Below are positions 20,825 through 32,905 of a stretch of DNA of 64,000 nt, one piece after another. Source of the stretch: Pyxicephalus adspersus (lineage: Eukaryota; Chordata; Amphibia; Anura; Pyxicephalidae). Location: positions 167,189,515 through 167,253,514 of the forward strand of contig NC_092858.1 of NCBI RefSeq assembly GCF_032062135.1, written 5' to 3'. How positions within the stretch are numbered: the stretch's first letter is position 1; the number at the start of each line of letters is the position of its first letter. The translations under genes were made by a program, and so were the position numbers. The notes beneath the pieces were generated by a model. That model ran no database searches. It had not been told where the DNA came from and saw nothing but the letters and a program-made list of their open reading frames with translations.

Positions 20825-22006
20825 CCCAAACATCTGGCCAAACACTTTACAGAATTTCCTTCAGCAATAGGAAACAAACTATAACACCTTTGCTATTAGT
20901 CAGCTACCGTATATACTTGGATATATACTGATCCAAATACAAACCAAGGTACAGTATTGACCTAAAAATACAGAAAAATACCTTGAGTCGATAATAAATG
21001 CTGTAGTCACTGCTAACATTCAAAACCGTAATCAATAGAAATGCCACAAAAAAATTACATGAATACATAACTCTGTGTTCTTTTTTTGTTTAAATATTTA
21101 TTTAAAAGGGAAATTAAAATCATATTGCCCTAATCTCTATATCTTCCCACCACTTCCCACTAGGTTACCGTTCTTTGTGTGTTTGAGTTGGTTATGATGG
21201 GTCACCTACTAATGATCTTGTGTGCATTATTGTTGGCCACCAGTAGATGGCAGTGTTCTCTCATGTAAAGTGTGTAACAAACTAAAAATATCTCTTTACA
21301 AGAGGACACAGCCCCATATTGTTATGTAGTGTGAATATTATTTGGGATTATTTTTTAAATGGAATTTTGAGACTAAAATCTAAATTCTATAAAAGAGTAG
21401 GCTCACAGTTGCCATGTTGTCTTGTTGCTTTTAAGGAAAGGTAAAAATTCTATATAGGGTGTTGTTTTTAATTTATTTTGCCAGTGACACATGTCCATGG
21501 TGGCAGCAGCTGGCTTTCCATGCATTTTGCTTGAAAAGCTTGCATATTAGCATTAGTAATGGCATGAACTTTATAACAACCCCCCCCCCCTTCCCCCTTC
21601 CCCCTTCACCTTAGACTTTTATAGGGTTCACTGCAAAGTTCACAAAATCCTTGTTTAAAATTCTGTAAGAGAATCAGAGTGCCATAACATTTGTTATGAA
21701 TCCAAAATCGACCAAGACCATCTGCATTGAAAAAAAATTCAGAATCCACCCAACATTTTCATTTATAACTTTAGATTGGTGAATAATTTGATTCACTCCA
21801 TTAGAGAGATTCACTCTATATAGAGTCACACACACACTAAATAATTGTCGCTCAAGCCAAACAATCATTAACTTTTCAGGCCAAAATCTAGGAAGTGTTC
21901 AGCTGTCCCACAACATTGTTTTTCGTTCTGCCATGGTGGATCACTAAATGACTGACCAGTGTAATTTGCCATGGTGGAGGAGAGCACAGCAGGGTGCATA
22001 TGTGAG
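20825..22006. other. Non-coding stretch
   Basis: No supported gene. A C-rich tract with CCCCCTT repeats lies at about 21580-21607. Confidence 0.45.
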
Positions 22007-22260
22007 CATATCCATAATGCTTGTGGCTACAATTATTGTTCTGCTCAGAATGTCTTTATTTGTAGCCACCCCATTGTGCTGTACAGAGCTGAGACTGGAA
22101 GTGTTACACCCACATCCATGATACAGAGCGCTGCATATCCTTATGCCTGTGACTACAATTCATGCTCCATTCGGTATGATCGTCATTTGTAGCCACGCAC
22201 TGTGGCTGTACAGAGCTGAGACTACAAGTGTAACACCCACATCTATGATACACAATGTAA
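22007..22260. repeat. Two-copy tandem duplication, 127-bp unit
   Basis: Units 22007-22133 and 22134-22260 share CATATCC, CTACAATT, ATTTGTAGCCAC, CTGTACAGAGCTGAGACT and ACACCCACAT followed by ATGATACA. Similarity is clear but old. The unit length is not a multiple of 3, so the similar peptides fall in different frames and do not indicate a protein repeat. Confidence 0.8.
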
Positions 22261-22387
22261 AGAATCATGTGACATGGAGTTCTTATAGGCGGAAAGCTGA
22301 TATTGCAGCCGTTTTGCTGCCCTCTAGTGTAGTAGCCAGAAACTGTAAAAACCAGCCACAGCTTCTACATACACTGACTGGATGAAC

Positions 22388-22598
22388 TAAGGCTATGCAC
22401 ACACGTTAGATTTTTGTGATCTTTCACGATCCTTTCCAATGACAAAAGACTGAAAGATGCATGAATGAGCGCTGTTCTGCTCTATGGAAAGGGTAAGGGG
22501 AGAACAATGGTGCTGCTCCCAGCTGAACTCTCTCCCCTTCACTTGCATCGTCTTTTGTCGGGTGACTGCTGTACATCTGACATGTGTACATAGCCTAA
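22388..22598. mobile_element. Harbinger-like MITE, short subfamily
   Basis: The element is 22391-22595, with ends GGCTATGCACACAC and, inverted, GGCTATGTACACAT, and TAA on both sides (22388-22390, 22596-22598). Its interior (ATCTTTCACGATCCTTTCCA, a GATGCATGAATGAGCGCTGT segment, TCTGCTCTATGGAAAGG) matches 26101-26430 and 58719-59026. Confidence 0.8.
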
Positions 22599-22992
22599 CA
22601 CTTTATTAAAATTAAAAACACTTAAAAGTGTATTACTCATAAATGATTGTGCACTTCTTATTGTTAGGTCTTTAGATCTCTTTTAATTGTTAGATTGGGC
22701 AAGTTGGAATAAAGCAATCAATTTGCATTCCCATATTACAAGGAAATTATACTAAAGAACTAATTGTGCATTGACTGCAGTTTGTGGTTGTAAAAATTAA
22801 TATTTTCCAATGATGGTCAAAATTTATATCGGAATTTGAAACTGAATTGAATTTAAGGCAATTTATGTATGGCTAGATTTTGAGATATGAAAACCAAATA
22901 GTCAAAGCCAGCTTGGATTTGCCTTCAGCATCTCCTCAGTGAGAAAGTAGAAAGTAGACCTGTAGGTGACACACCCAGGTAGAAACTAATTG

Positions 22993-23098
22993 GAAATATT
23001 TAATGTACAGTGCTGCATAATATGTTGGCGCTATATAAATCCTGTTTATTAATAATAATAATAATAATAATAATAATCATAATATTAATATTAATAAG
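22993..23098 (+). repeat. SINE/LINE 3' tail with AAT microsatellite
   Basis: TTTAATGTACAGTGCTGCAT, a TATGTTGGCGCTATATAAAT segment and about nine AAT units. Only the 3' end of the element is present. Confidence 0.75.
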
Positions 23099-23334
23099 GA
23101 AAATCACTTAAGAAGTAAAGAGAAAGAAAGCAAAATGAACAAAAGAAAATAAAAGAAAAAGTCTCCTGTCAAGCACAGTCCTAGGTGGACATAAAACTGG
23201 TAAATAAAGGAAGAAAGGTGAGGGTAGACTACAGCTACCAACTCGGTTCTCTCCTACTTATGCCTCAGGGTCTTATAATCAGCACCTTATAATTCCAAAT
23301 GAATTATTAATAAAAACATATGTCATCCTAGCAC

Positions 23335-23454
23335 ACCTGGTGCGATCAGGCAGGTAAGTCACATTAATGCAGAAGGGGCATCGCCTATGCCTTTTTGAAG
23401 TAATGACCTGCTTGATTATACAAACTCGAAAGTGCAACTTTAGTTACACTTTAA
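23335..23454. mobile_element. Family B right-end fragment
   Basis: Contains GATCAGGCAGGTAAG, TGCAGAAGGGGCATCGCCTA, GACCTGCTTGATTA and the right end GAAAGTGCAACTTTAGTTAC followed by ACTTTAA. The left half is absent. Confidence 0.55.
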
Positions 23455-23530
23455 GTGAACTGTTAAGTAAATAGCTGATACTGACTAGCTGATTCCCAAC
23501 ACTGACCCGGGTATCAGTAGCTGCTGGCTT

Positions 23531-23723
23531 CAATGGACCTGATTTAATAAAGCTCTCCAAGGCTGGAGAAGATACACTTTCATCAGTGAAGTCGGGTGAT
23601 CCAGCAAACCTGGAATGAATCTGGTCAACATTTTCTATCTAATATCAAATGACTTTTAAGGAATCTGTTACAGGTTTGTATCTTCTCCAGCATTTGAGAA
23701 CTTTATTAAATCTGGCCCAATGG
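23531..23723. mobile_element. Foldback element family C, intact
   Basis: 23537-23717 has inverted ends (ACCTGATTTAATAAAG at the left; GCCAGATTTAATAAAG as the reverse complement of the right) and long similar arms (CTCTCCAAGGCTGGAGAAG). CAATGG is duplicated at 23531-23536 and 23718-23723. Confidence 0.75.
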
Positions 23724-23789
23724 CTCTCCACCATCTATACTGGTTCAGACCTGGAGCACAGAGGCTTTCCACAATATTTCAGTAATCAC

Positions 23790-23868
23790 CTTAAGCCGTT
23801 CCCAACCTTTTTTGTCCCATGGACTGGTTTCACAAGATAATTTTCCATTAACCACTAGGTTTGGATAT
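23790..23868. mobile_element. hAT-derived fragment
   Basis: CCCAACCTTTTTTGTCCCAT, GGACTGGTTTCACAAGATAA and TTTTCCATTAACCAC resemble the ends of a common vertebrate hAT element in which a CCAACCTTTTTGG-like word precedes a GGACCGGTTTCATGGAAGAC-like word. Recognised from memory; only one end is present. Confidence 0.45.
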
Positions 23869-24694
23869 TCAGAAGCATAAGGATAAAACTGCTGTCTGTG
23901 ATGCCACTTGCACCTATACCAGTATCACTTGAGGAAACGTGACTAAAACTGCAATCTGCAACATGATTTTATATTGATTTTTCATATAGCATTTTTGAAT
24001 TTGCTCAGATCATTGCCTTGTTATTACAAAGGATAATCATCTGGCTCTGGTTTGGAAGCAGCTGCTAATCAAATGCTTTGGTGGATCCTAATCATCCTAA
24101 TAATATCTAAGCTTATCCAAGCAATATCCAAGCTGCAGTGTATATCTGGAGACAATCTAGGAATATTTTTTTCAACCTCCCTCCACATATAAAATGTAAC
24201 CAATAGATATTCTAGAAGTTCTCATTCCAACTCTTAAGTTAGCCAATTGGAGGAAAACTGTAACACATGGACACACTGAAATCCTTTGCATTACTTCTAG
24301 AAGAGTGTCATCTTCCCACACACAAATGTTATCATTATTTACAAATTAGATAATATTTAACATGAAATCCCTTGCCATCTGAAATCTATATTAATATGAC
24401 GCTATAGGCTCTCCAACACATGCTAGGGGTATTTCTATTATTTATAGTTCTGGTAACAATAACTTTAAAAAATTATTACAATGTCCAAATGGGAAGGCGA
24501 GCTTAGTAACAAATTCTTTATATTAAGTTGGGAGCAAATGTTTTGCTGGAAGAGCAGAGAGGTGATTAAAATTCCATCTTTCTAAACAGCCCATGCATGT
24601 AAACTCCCGGAGCGTTGGCTGGGAGTGCACTCATAAGAGTGGCTAATATTGGTCAACATGGGACATTTTCTCTTAAAAAAAATAAATAAATAAA

Positions 24695-25140
24695 TAAAGC
24701 GGACCTAAACTCGAAATTTTTACTTTGCATAAAAGGGTAGACAATCCTTTTATTTAAAGTAAAATTTGTATAATTTTTTTTTGCAGAACCATACCTTTCT
24801 GTCTTGATCGCCACAAAGACAGAATGAAGTGCAAAGCCTCCCGGAATACCTACGTCACGCATCCGGGCTGGCCCTTATCTACTCCTTCTGCGCATGCCCT
24901 TTCTTTAATGGAAGAAGAAAATTCCCAATATCACGCATGCACAGAAATCTTTCCCCCATCTACATCAGCCAATCGCGTGCCTGCACAGAGATCAGGTGAC
25001 AGAGGAGGAAGAACCTGGAAGAAGAGAGAAAAAAATGTTGGCGTCTGATGCTTCCTCTGTGCTGGGCCGAAGACGGATAACACGTGGGACCCAAACAAAG
25101 AAAACCCCCTATGGATCTGCAGGGTTTAGTTACACTTTAA
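24695..25140. mobile_element. Family B TIR element
   Basis: The left end TAAAGCGGACCTAAACTCG (next to an AAAT simple repeat) and the right end GGGTTTAGTTACACTTTAA are inverted repeats. It is longer than other copies and contains CpG-bearing sequence with GCATGCCC and ACGCATGCACAGA segments. The final TTAA is also the left target site of the MITE that follows. Confidence 0.55.
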
Positions 25141-25717
25141 CCTCCCTGGCGGTCTAATTATATCCGTACTTTTATGTAAAAAGCGGTATATTGTTTTGCG
25201 TAGAAATTTGTTGTTTAATATTTTAGGCCTGGTATTTATAGGAAGAACTCCTGGGTAAGATGAAGTTTGAAACACAAATCATAAATTATAATATAATAAA
25301 TAATTATTTATAATTGTATAAATAAAATATAAAAAAAATAAACTTTAATAAAAAATTAAAACATTTTTAAATCTTTCCATACAGGGGTACGTACAATAAT
25401 ATGTAGAACAAACTTTTGTTTTTATTGGTATTATTTGGATTTTTTTTATAACTTTATCACTGTGATCAATGTGTTAAAAGCAGATTACAATGTAATTTCC
25501 CGCCAGGCCACGTCTCCCGAGTACCGGCGCTTCACGCATCACATTGATCAAGCCAAGGATGCAATGCAGAAGCCGGCCGGGTATCGCTGAGGACACCGCT
25601 AGATCATAGGGAGTAGGAAGGATTTTTTTTTTTTGCTACGACTGTGGCCTGGGGTTACTGCTTTTGGTACATAAAATTCACCCTGAGCCACACTCAGGAA
25701 TACCGCCAGGGGGTTAA
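25137..25717. mobile_element. TTAA-type MITE, long copy
   Basis: 25141-25713 lies between TTAA at 25137-25140 and 25714-25717. Ends are CCTCCCTGGCGGTCTAATTA and, as the reverse complement of the right end, CCCCCTGGCGGTATTCCTG, excellent inverted repeats. The middle is very AT-rich and contains a GAAGTTTGAAACACAAATCA word also found in the 50-kb copy. No transposase. Confidence 0.8.
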
Positions 25718-25770
25718 GGGAAAAATGCCAAAACAAAGGCTGCAAACCCAATGAAGATATCACACATTAT

Positions 25771-26007
25771 AAGTGCTCAACCATACTCCCACAATTTTTC
25801 ATGGAACCCCTTCTATCAATACTATATTTACAGCTCGCAGTATATTTATATGCTGGTAGGGAGAATGCTACCACCCTTACAGATAGCCAAAATTAAAGTT
25901 CATATCTGTTTTTAATACTGACCTGAGTAAAAAACTCCCCATTACTCAATGAACCACTAGCAATCTCTGAAGGAACCCTAGGAATCCACAGAAACCCAGC
26001 TTTAGAC
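25771..26007 (-). mobile_element. hAT-like family D, diverged
   Basis: In reverse orientation it carries GCTCAACC, CATGGAACCCCTTCTA, CTTACAGATAGCCAAAATTA, ACTGACCTGAGTAAA and GGAACCCTAGGAATCCACAG, in the order of other family D copies. The termini are decayed. Confidence 0.6.
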
Positions 26008-26097
26008 TCCACTATTCAGGGACATCGAGAACAAATCAAATTCACATACTTACAGTTTACATTAAAAAATATGATTAATTGTGCCTTTTATATGCAC

Positions 26098-26433
26098 CTA
26101 AGCTGCGTACACACCTGCAATTTTTCTCGTTGGAAAGGATCTTTCACGATCCTTTCCAACGAGAAAAGACTGCACGATGCATGAACGATGCTGTACATAC
26201 AGCACCGTTCTGCTCTATGGAGAGGGGTGGGGGAGAGCGATGGAGCGCCACCCTGCTGCGCGCTCTCCCCTTCCCTTTCATTAGGATCGGTCGTCGTCCA
26301 TCGTCCATGGATCCTCCAGGACGGTCGTCGGACGATGGACAACGACCGACTGTACACACGGCAGATTTTCGCCCGATAATTGGCCGATACCGATTATCGG
26401 GCGAGAAAAATTTGCCGTGTGTACGCAGCTCTA
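26098..26433. mobile_element. Harbinger-like MITE with perfect 3-bp duplication
   Basis: The element is 26101-26430. Both ends read AGCTGCGTACACAC inward, and CTA flanks both sides (26098-26100, 26431-26433). The interior has ATCTTTCACGATCCTTTCCA, a GCTCTATGGAGAGGGG block and several short palindromes. Several overlapping open frames of up to 138 codons on both strands reflect its GC-rich interior and are not genes. Confidence 0.85.
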
Positions 26434-26759
26434 GAGTTCAGCTCTTCCAGAATAACCTTTGTCAGTTACTGTATAAAATCCTCACTGTGAGTTAATCACA
26501 AACAAAAAAAAAACTTTATGGAGCCTAGACATTCATTAACTTATGGAGCAAGCTGTGCTTTGATATGCAAAAAGAAACAACTGCAGAGTTTGTCTTGGCC
26601 ATTAAAGAGTTACAATATGTTGTAGAACAGCTCTTAAGATCACCCACATTCCAAGTCCAGCTATTTCCATTGCAGCCAGGTGTGTGTCTGTGTGTGCACA
26701 CTGCTGCTGGGTGTTGATTTGCACTACCATGCCACACAACATGTGCAGGGCTGGGGCTT

Positions 26760-26970
26760 TTTCTTGAGACAAGCTGCTGACATCACTGGAAGTCTTCTCA
26801 GATTCCACTTCATAAAACCAGGTACTTACTACTCAGGCAAGAGCAAACTTGTTTCTGGGTTAACCAAAGGAGAGGCGAACAGTTTCCTAACCCCAGCTTT
26901 GTTTACCAAAAGACTTCTTCTGCAAGTCATGGCTTAACATCTCCGCACGTCTGTGTACTCTCAGCAACAG
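26760..26970 (+). promoter_or_regulatory. Possible TATA promoter and non-coding first exon
   Basis: A CRE/AP-1-like word TGACATCA (26778-26785) and a TATA-like CATAAAA (26811-26817) are followed at the usual distance by unique, non-repetitive sequence. That sequence ends at a good splice donor, CAACAG followed by GTAAGG (26971 onward). The only late ATG is followed at once by a stop (ATGGCTTAA), which would fit a 5' untranslated exon. A possible downstream exon is at 31966-32169. This is inference from motifs only, and such motif combinations arise by chance. Confidence 0.25.
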
Positions 26971-27599
26971 GTAAGGTGTCATTCCCTTGCAGATGTTTTA
27001 CGTTTATTCAAGTATTGGCTTGGCTGACTTGTGTAGACGCTGCTGCCGCTTCCTTATTTAAACTGAATATCAACAGAAAGTGACAAAGTATAAACAGCAA
27101 TTGGATTCCATCTGTTGACACTGTAAATCTTGTTTGTAACATTCTTTTATTTTCAATGTATGTTGGCACCGACTCGCTGTTAAGTTGCAGAATTTAAAAA
27201 AAGTTGGCAATCCTATTTTTGTAAATGTAATTTTTAAAAGAATTATTTAGCAATTGCAAAATATAGAAGGGAAATGTATTCATACTAGTTCGTGGGTGTT
27301 GGAGGCGACGAACACATCGGGCGTGCATACCTGGTTTGGGCAGGTGACATATTTCGATATTGTACAGGGACACAATTGCAATTGCTGCATGCATGCTTCA
27401 ACAATTTGTCACATGCTTTATCACGCCAGCATTAAGTTTAGCAGGCGGAGAAGTTATTGCAGGCAAAATGGCACCAGCTTTATCCAAATCTGATGTAAAG
27501 GTATATTAAGGGGCCTGTTTGCCCATGGTCAAGATTCACATAACTTTGCTCTAAAGTTTTCTTTCTTCTTAAATTTTGGGTGACTATGTGTAACTTTTG

Positions 27600-27805
27600 G
27601 CTGCAAATATTTTTTGTGATTGTCTCCAGTGGACAGTTGAACAAATGAGCACTGTACACATATCACCATTATCTTCTATGGCGAAGGGAGTGAAGAGAAT
27701 GAGAGAGTGGCAGCCTGGTGTGCTGCGCTCCATAGGAATGAACATCGGTTGTTCATCGATCCTCGGATGTCAGGGGACTGCTGTACACTTGTCAGATGAC
27801 GGCTT
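27600..27805. mobile_element. Decayed Harbinger-like MITE fragment
   Basis: CAAATGAGCACTGTACACAT, TTCTATGGCGAAGGGAG, GCTGCGCTCCATAGGAATGA and GGGGACTGCTGTACACTTGT correspond to the interior and right end of the 22391 and 26101 elements. No clean termini remain. Confidence 0.45.
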
Positions 27806-28790
27806 TTATCATGATAGGATGATTCTACTGGAGGCTTCAAGGACAATCTGCTTAGGGAGGTTTGCATGGCAATGCAACAATAATAAAACTGATAAAAGGA
27901 ATAAAAAGGATATATATCTTTTAGGTTTACCATTTAAAAATATAACTTTAGAACAGTAAACTGGCAGCTGAGAAAAAAAAACACCATAAATTGTGTTCCA
28001 ATTTGCTCCCAAAGAGAAAAAAAATCCTTTCTATTCCCAGACATTCCAATATTGCTTGCACCAGCATGTTTTTTTCTCCTAAATATTGGCTTCTTATATT
28101 TTTAGAAAAACATCCAACCCTTCTAGGAAGCAATCCACTAATCTGATTAGATCTAGTTCCTGTGCAAGTTTTTATTTCATTTTCACAGCTTTTACTATTA
28201 AAAAAACTTTTTTCCATTACTGGCATTGACTTTAAAGTGAATAACTTTGCAGTAAGTTGAATAAATGGACCATTAATATATTCATAAAAGGTATGCATAT
28301 TCCTCTCCTAATTGCTTTTTCTTTAAGATGATTCCATTTATTTGTCTGGTCATAATAAATAATCAATTCTTTGGTGATTGGTTTCCTGGCATAGAGATGA
28401 AAAGAAGGTTATAGGGGTAAGTTTTCTAACCTTGTACAAGGTCACCTACAAGAGACATACCTGGATTGTACACGCATAAAGAAAACATTCCAAAGCACAT
28501 TCAGGTATCTGCAACCAGAATTGTCTAGTTACAAGATTCTCCTTTACGTAAAAAGATCATCACATGTCCTTTATATTTAAACCTCCGGCCTGAAGGAATT
28601 ATTTTAGTGTAAAATCTGCTGGTTGAGTGATATTTATGGTATACTGTACATAGTGAGTTGTGAATAGTTAGGAAATGTGTCACCATTCATAAACAACCAA
28701 ATTTGGGTTTATTTTTTCTTTTGGTTTTGCATCATTTAACTTGGATATATTACTGTGCAGTATTTTAACTGGAGTTATATTATTTGGTTG
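27806..28790. other. Non-coding stretch
   Basis: AT-rich sequence with no supported gene. A word at 28581 (AAACCTCCGGCCTGAAGG) is faintly like a TTAA-MITE end but is not flanked by one. Confidence 0.4.
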
Positions 28791-30700
28791 GTGAGATAGA
28801 AGAGTCAAAATGGTAATGGTGGTAGACCAGGGGGGCATGGAGCTGATCAGGGATTGTGGAGAGTAAGAAAACAAAATGTAGATGAATATGGATGGGGTAA
28901 GGAAAAGGAAACTGAATGTGAGTTGATTAAGTACTGAAAAAAGGAAAGAACAAAGGCAGAGAATGGATTGTCATAGATAAAGGGATGAGATGAAAAGTAG
29001 AGAGCTCTGGTGTTAGGCTATAGAGCAAGCTAAGCGTGATATAGAGTGCTGGATATGATTGCTTGATAAGTGAGAATAATTGCAACCAGGAGAAAATTGT
29101 AGAACGGAAGCCAGTGGATAGTGGTGAAAAGGTTTGAGGACCATATATTACGGGATGAAGAGCATTTTAGGGCATGGTGACCGAAGAATATCATAGAACC
29201 AGAAAAGGGTCACTCTTCTTGGTGGAACACATTCCTATAGAACCAGAACATGAAAGCAGTGACATGGCAGCAGCAATAGGGCTTAAAGCTGCTAGGGATT
29301 AGAGAATGATTGTAATGCTGAATGTATCAGACAATATTGTGGAAAAAGATTGAGGTTTAGTGCCGATGGTGAGGTATGGCAGGGAATTTTCTGTGGTTGG
29401 AAACAAAAACGTAGTGTTGGAGGGATGCCAGAGAACATCATATGGACATGGAAGTGGTCATCTGAGAACGATTCCATCTATAAATGAATCTAGTGAAGAT
29501 GATGAAGCAGAAGTTAGACAGGGTTGTGGGTAGTATGTAGGGATGTGCGCATTCCTGGTGGATCAATGTGTGGATGGGATATAGACACTAATGACAAGAA
29601 TTACCTGGATATGGGCATTACTGATTGAGCAATATGTGTATTGTGAACTGTCAACATTGCAATGCAAAACTCCAGAAGGGTTTAGATCCCAAGTGAAACA
29701 TGTGTTTTCCTGTTACCCTGTTGGTCAAATTTTCTAGCAATGGAAAAGAAACTTCATCTATTTATAGACACACAAAGTGAAGAACTGAAACTGTCCTAAA
29801 AGAATATGAATCATGATATGAACCATGATTGTTGTGAGCAGCTGGCCCGGGGTGGACACATAGATCTATGCACTGAACATTCACAGGGAATGTCGGGAGA
29901 AATACCATTAAAGAAAGGAAGTGTCATATAACATATATAATATATGTATTAGCTATTGCAATTTGTGCCCTTTCTTGAAAGGGGTAAATCAGGCTAAATA
30001 GGTCAACATACGGACATGCATTACAGCCCAATCACAAAAGTGTAGCTACAGGCATAACATTTTGTCTCTAACTATATAGGTAACAGGGTAGAGTGTTGAT
30101 AAAGCAAGGGTCCAACCATGAACTGTGTGAAAAAGAGCATGGGAAAGATGATGGTTTAATATGGACAGGATAAGGAGAAATAGAGGAAGAAGAAATGCAT
30201 GGCTGTAGACCAGGAAAGCATAAAGGGGATAACGTAATAGATGTTCATGGCAGAGAATGGAGGGAAGTGAGGAATTGGTCTTGACACATTGGGAAAAGAA
30301 GAGAGAAAAGAACAAAGCAGAAATGAATTGGAGAGGAGGCAGTATCAAGTATGAGAAGAGTTAAACAGAAGAGGAAATTCGACAGAAAGTAGATGACCAT
30401 GGACAGGGGGAACCCCCAAAAATGTTGTGGGATATGATTATGATCAGAGGATTTTAGAAGCTAAACATGATCCCATGGATCATTGGGCGAATAGGTAGTA
30501 ATGGCTGGAGGGCAAAAGGAAAGGTGATTTTGGAAGAAGGTTGAACAAGAGCTAGTGTGGACCAAAGGGAGTAGGACATCAAATGATCTTGACCCACTTG
30601 GAGACCGGAGGAACTGGCCACAAACTGAAAGGTGAAAGAGAGAAAACAACGGGGGACTGGGATTACTTGTCAATGTATGAAATCTTATTTTTCTTTCTTG
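28790..30700. other. Purine-skewed block (G and A rich on + strand)
   Basis: Over about 1.9 kb the plus strand is rich in G and A and poor in C; 30121-30180 has about 3 C in 60 bases. Words such as GTAGACCAGG and AGAGAATGGA recur loosely. The minus-strand open frames (up to 100 codons) are hydrophobic only because of this composition. No element or gene recognised. Confidence 0.5.
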
Positions 30701-31960
30701 AGGTGGAAGCAGCAGTTGTCACTCTTTCTGCTTTTAACATAATATGATTTATGTCTGACAAAGGGTATGACTAAAGGGTTGGCATTTAGGAGGAAGGGCT
30801 TAGCACTTGAAGGATGGACTTATACTTGGAGGACAATAGGAACCATGTTCTAAGATAACATACCTCAAAAATAGAAATCTTTTTTGGAGAATGGGTAGTG
30901 TAGAATGGAACACAGAATGGAACACAGAACGGGTGTTAAGACAGCAGGCACAAGGTAAAGATTTGATGAACTATGCACATAACTGGGCATCAGAGGGTTT
31001 GTACTTCTAAATACAGGAGATTCACCTATTTTGCAACTGTGTTTATATACCTAAATTTATAAATGAGGTAAAACGTGTTTTCATTATGCAATGAAAGTAT
31101 TTTTTAGGGTTTTATATATTTTATTTAGTATAGTTTTATTTTTTGTAGTGAATTCTAATCAGCCCGTATATTGTGGAGCCCACACTAATACAAACAAATC
31201 TCTGGGACAGTAAGTTAAGACAACTCAAACTGATAGCAAAAAAAAAATAAAATGATAAAAAATACAGGGCTCAACCATTCCCTATTTTTTTTAGAACAAA
31301 GTTTTGGCTTTACATACACAATAATCTTTTAAGAAGTCCTGCAAAATATAGATAAATTCTAACAATTGGTGTATTGAATCATAAAACTGAAACAATCATT
31401 TGTGATACATGCATGGCCAACAGAAAACCCAACAAAAAGTTTTGGTTGGATTTGGCTTTAAAGTGTTTTTGTCACCACAAGGCCACTTGTAGTTAAGGTC
31501 TATACTGTGTAAATGGAATCAATATACTTTATTTTCCAAAGATCTGTTTCTTTAACTGTAGTTTGCTTCTCCGAGCTGATGATTGGCATTTCGGGATCTG
31601 TCGAATATTAGCCCTTCTGTCACTTGCTGTGGTTTCTTTTGCCAGCTCATACATCTAATAGCGATCTATGAACTGGGAAGAGCAACCATGGGAGGAGTGA
31701 GGATTTATATACCCGTAATTGTAGAAAATTTGCACCAGGATGAGGAGCAATAAAGTGGTAAGATTTGATGGCACAGGTCACTGGAAAGGTAAATATAATA
31801 TATTTCTATACAAATAACCTTGTGTTGAAAGGGTCACTTTAAGAAAACTCTCACTGTAATTCTTAAGAAGTTTTGCCATTACACAAAACCGCCTGTGCCG
31901 TTATTACTCTGCAGCTTTTTCTTTATTTCAGCCACATCCTTTTTTACTGTCATTTGTGAA
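30701..31960. other. Non-coding stretch
   Basis: No supported gene. An A-rich run lies at 31240-31262. Confidence 0.4.
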
Positions 31961-31965
31961 AGCAG

Positions 31966-32169
31966 GCAAAGGAAATGTTTTGCAATTGTGATGATGAAAT
32001 TTCAGAAGCGGACAGAATCATCTCCTCTGCCCGGTGTATTTACACTGGAACCGAATACTATGGCAGCTTTAGGTTTTTCTATTCACTATCAGATAGGCCT
32101 GTGGGAATGGGAAAATTAAATACAACCAGACTGAAGGATGAAGAGCTGGAACATCAACATCCTACTGGG
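31966..32169 (+). CDS. Possible internal coding exon, unknown protein
   Basis: An open stretch of 204 bp (68 codons, phase 0 at both ends) lies between a pyrimidine-rich tract ending in AGCAG and a donor GGGGTAAGT. It would encode an acidic, tyrosine-rich segment starting AKEMFCNCDDEISEADRI and ending in KDEELEHQHPTG. Codon choice looks natural and the sequence is not a recognised repeat. I do not recognise the family. Against it: an upstream acceptor at 31931 would bring an in-frame TGA (31957-31959), and no partner exon is proven. An open frame this long can arise by chance in 64 kb. Confidence 0.25.
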
Positions 32170-32525
32170 GTAAGTTAAACCCATCACTGGCTGTTTGATT
32201 GTTAACATTGATTGTTATCCGACTTCCATTCACAGGGTGAATGTGTTACTTTGTTGTTGACTTTGAGTTGTTTCAGTGTTTTTTTTGTCTTCTTTAAATA
32301 AACGCTGGTGGACCTTTTGTCTACTATGGCAGTCTGTACCATACAGAGTGTTTTTTTATGTAACTGGCTTACCTTAAAGTAGGTTTAAACCCTAATCAGA
32401 CAATATTTTGTTGGTATCATAAACAGTAATTTTTTTTTAATGTAAAAAACAATTTTTTCACCTCTATTCTTTGTTGATTCTCGTCTTTGCTTATTTTTTT
32501 TAACCTTGTTGTCTACATGCACTTG

Positions 32526-32905
32526 CTCTAGTGCAGGCATGGGCAAGCTACAGCCTGTGGGCCGTATACAGCCCAGTAGGATGTTTCTCTGGCCCTTTGG
32601 GCGGACCGTGGCTCCAGCTCCAGCAGGGTCAGGAGAAGGACCTAACTGAGGGGGGCACTCCGGCCAGACCCGCGGAACACGTCCCCTGGATCTGAGCCTG
32701 TGATGGGAGTGTGGGCAGGTTGTGGGCAGTGACACAGCGCGTCCACTCTCCCATTGCAAACACAGAGCCTGGGTTATGCCATCACGTTCGGTGGCGTCAT
32801 GATAGCATAACCATGCCCACTCTCCTATTGGCCCGGCCCCTCTGTCAAATTTTATTTCAGATTGTGGCCCCTGACTAAAAAAGTTTGCCCACCCCTGCTC
32901 TAGTG
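32526..32905. mobile_element. hAT-like element with perfect 8-bp target duplication
   Basis: The element is 32534-32897. It starts CAGGCATGGGCAAGCTACAG and ends AAAGTTTGCCCACCCCTG, inverted repeats of the CAGGGGTGGGCAAACT type known for hAT transposons. CTCTAGTG flanks both sides exactly (32526-32533, 32898-32905). The interior is GC-rich with CpG, unlike the surroundings. A minus-strand open frame of 175 codons runs through it and beyond without transposase similarity that I can see. Confidence 0.9.

Noticed and set aside
22971..23100. CRISPR-like or phage-like array
   Set aside because: The repetition is a SINE/LINE tail with an AAT microsatellite; the sequence is vertebrate.
26079..26495. 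138-codon open frame
   Set aside because: It spans the GC-rich interior of the MITE at 26101-26430 and competes with open frames on the other strand.
30046..30348. Hydrophobic 100-codon minus-strand frame suggesting a membrane protein
   Set aside because: Hydrophobicity follows from the purine skew of the plus strand over the whole block; there is no start context or homologous motif.
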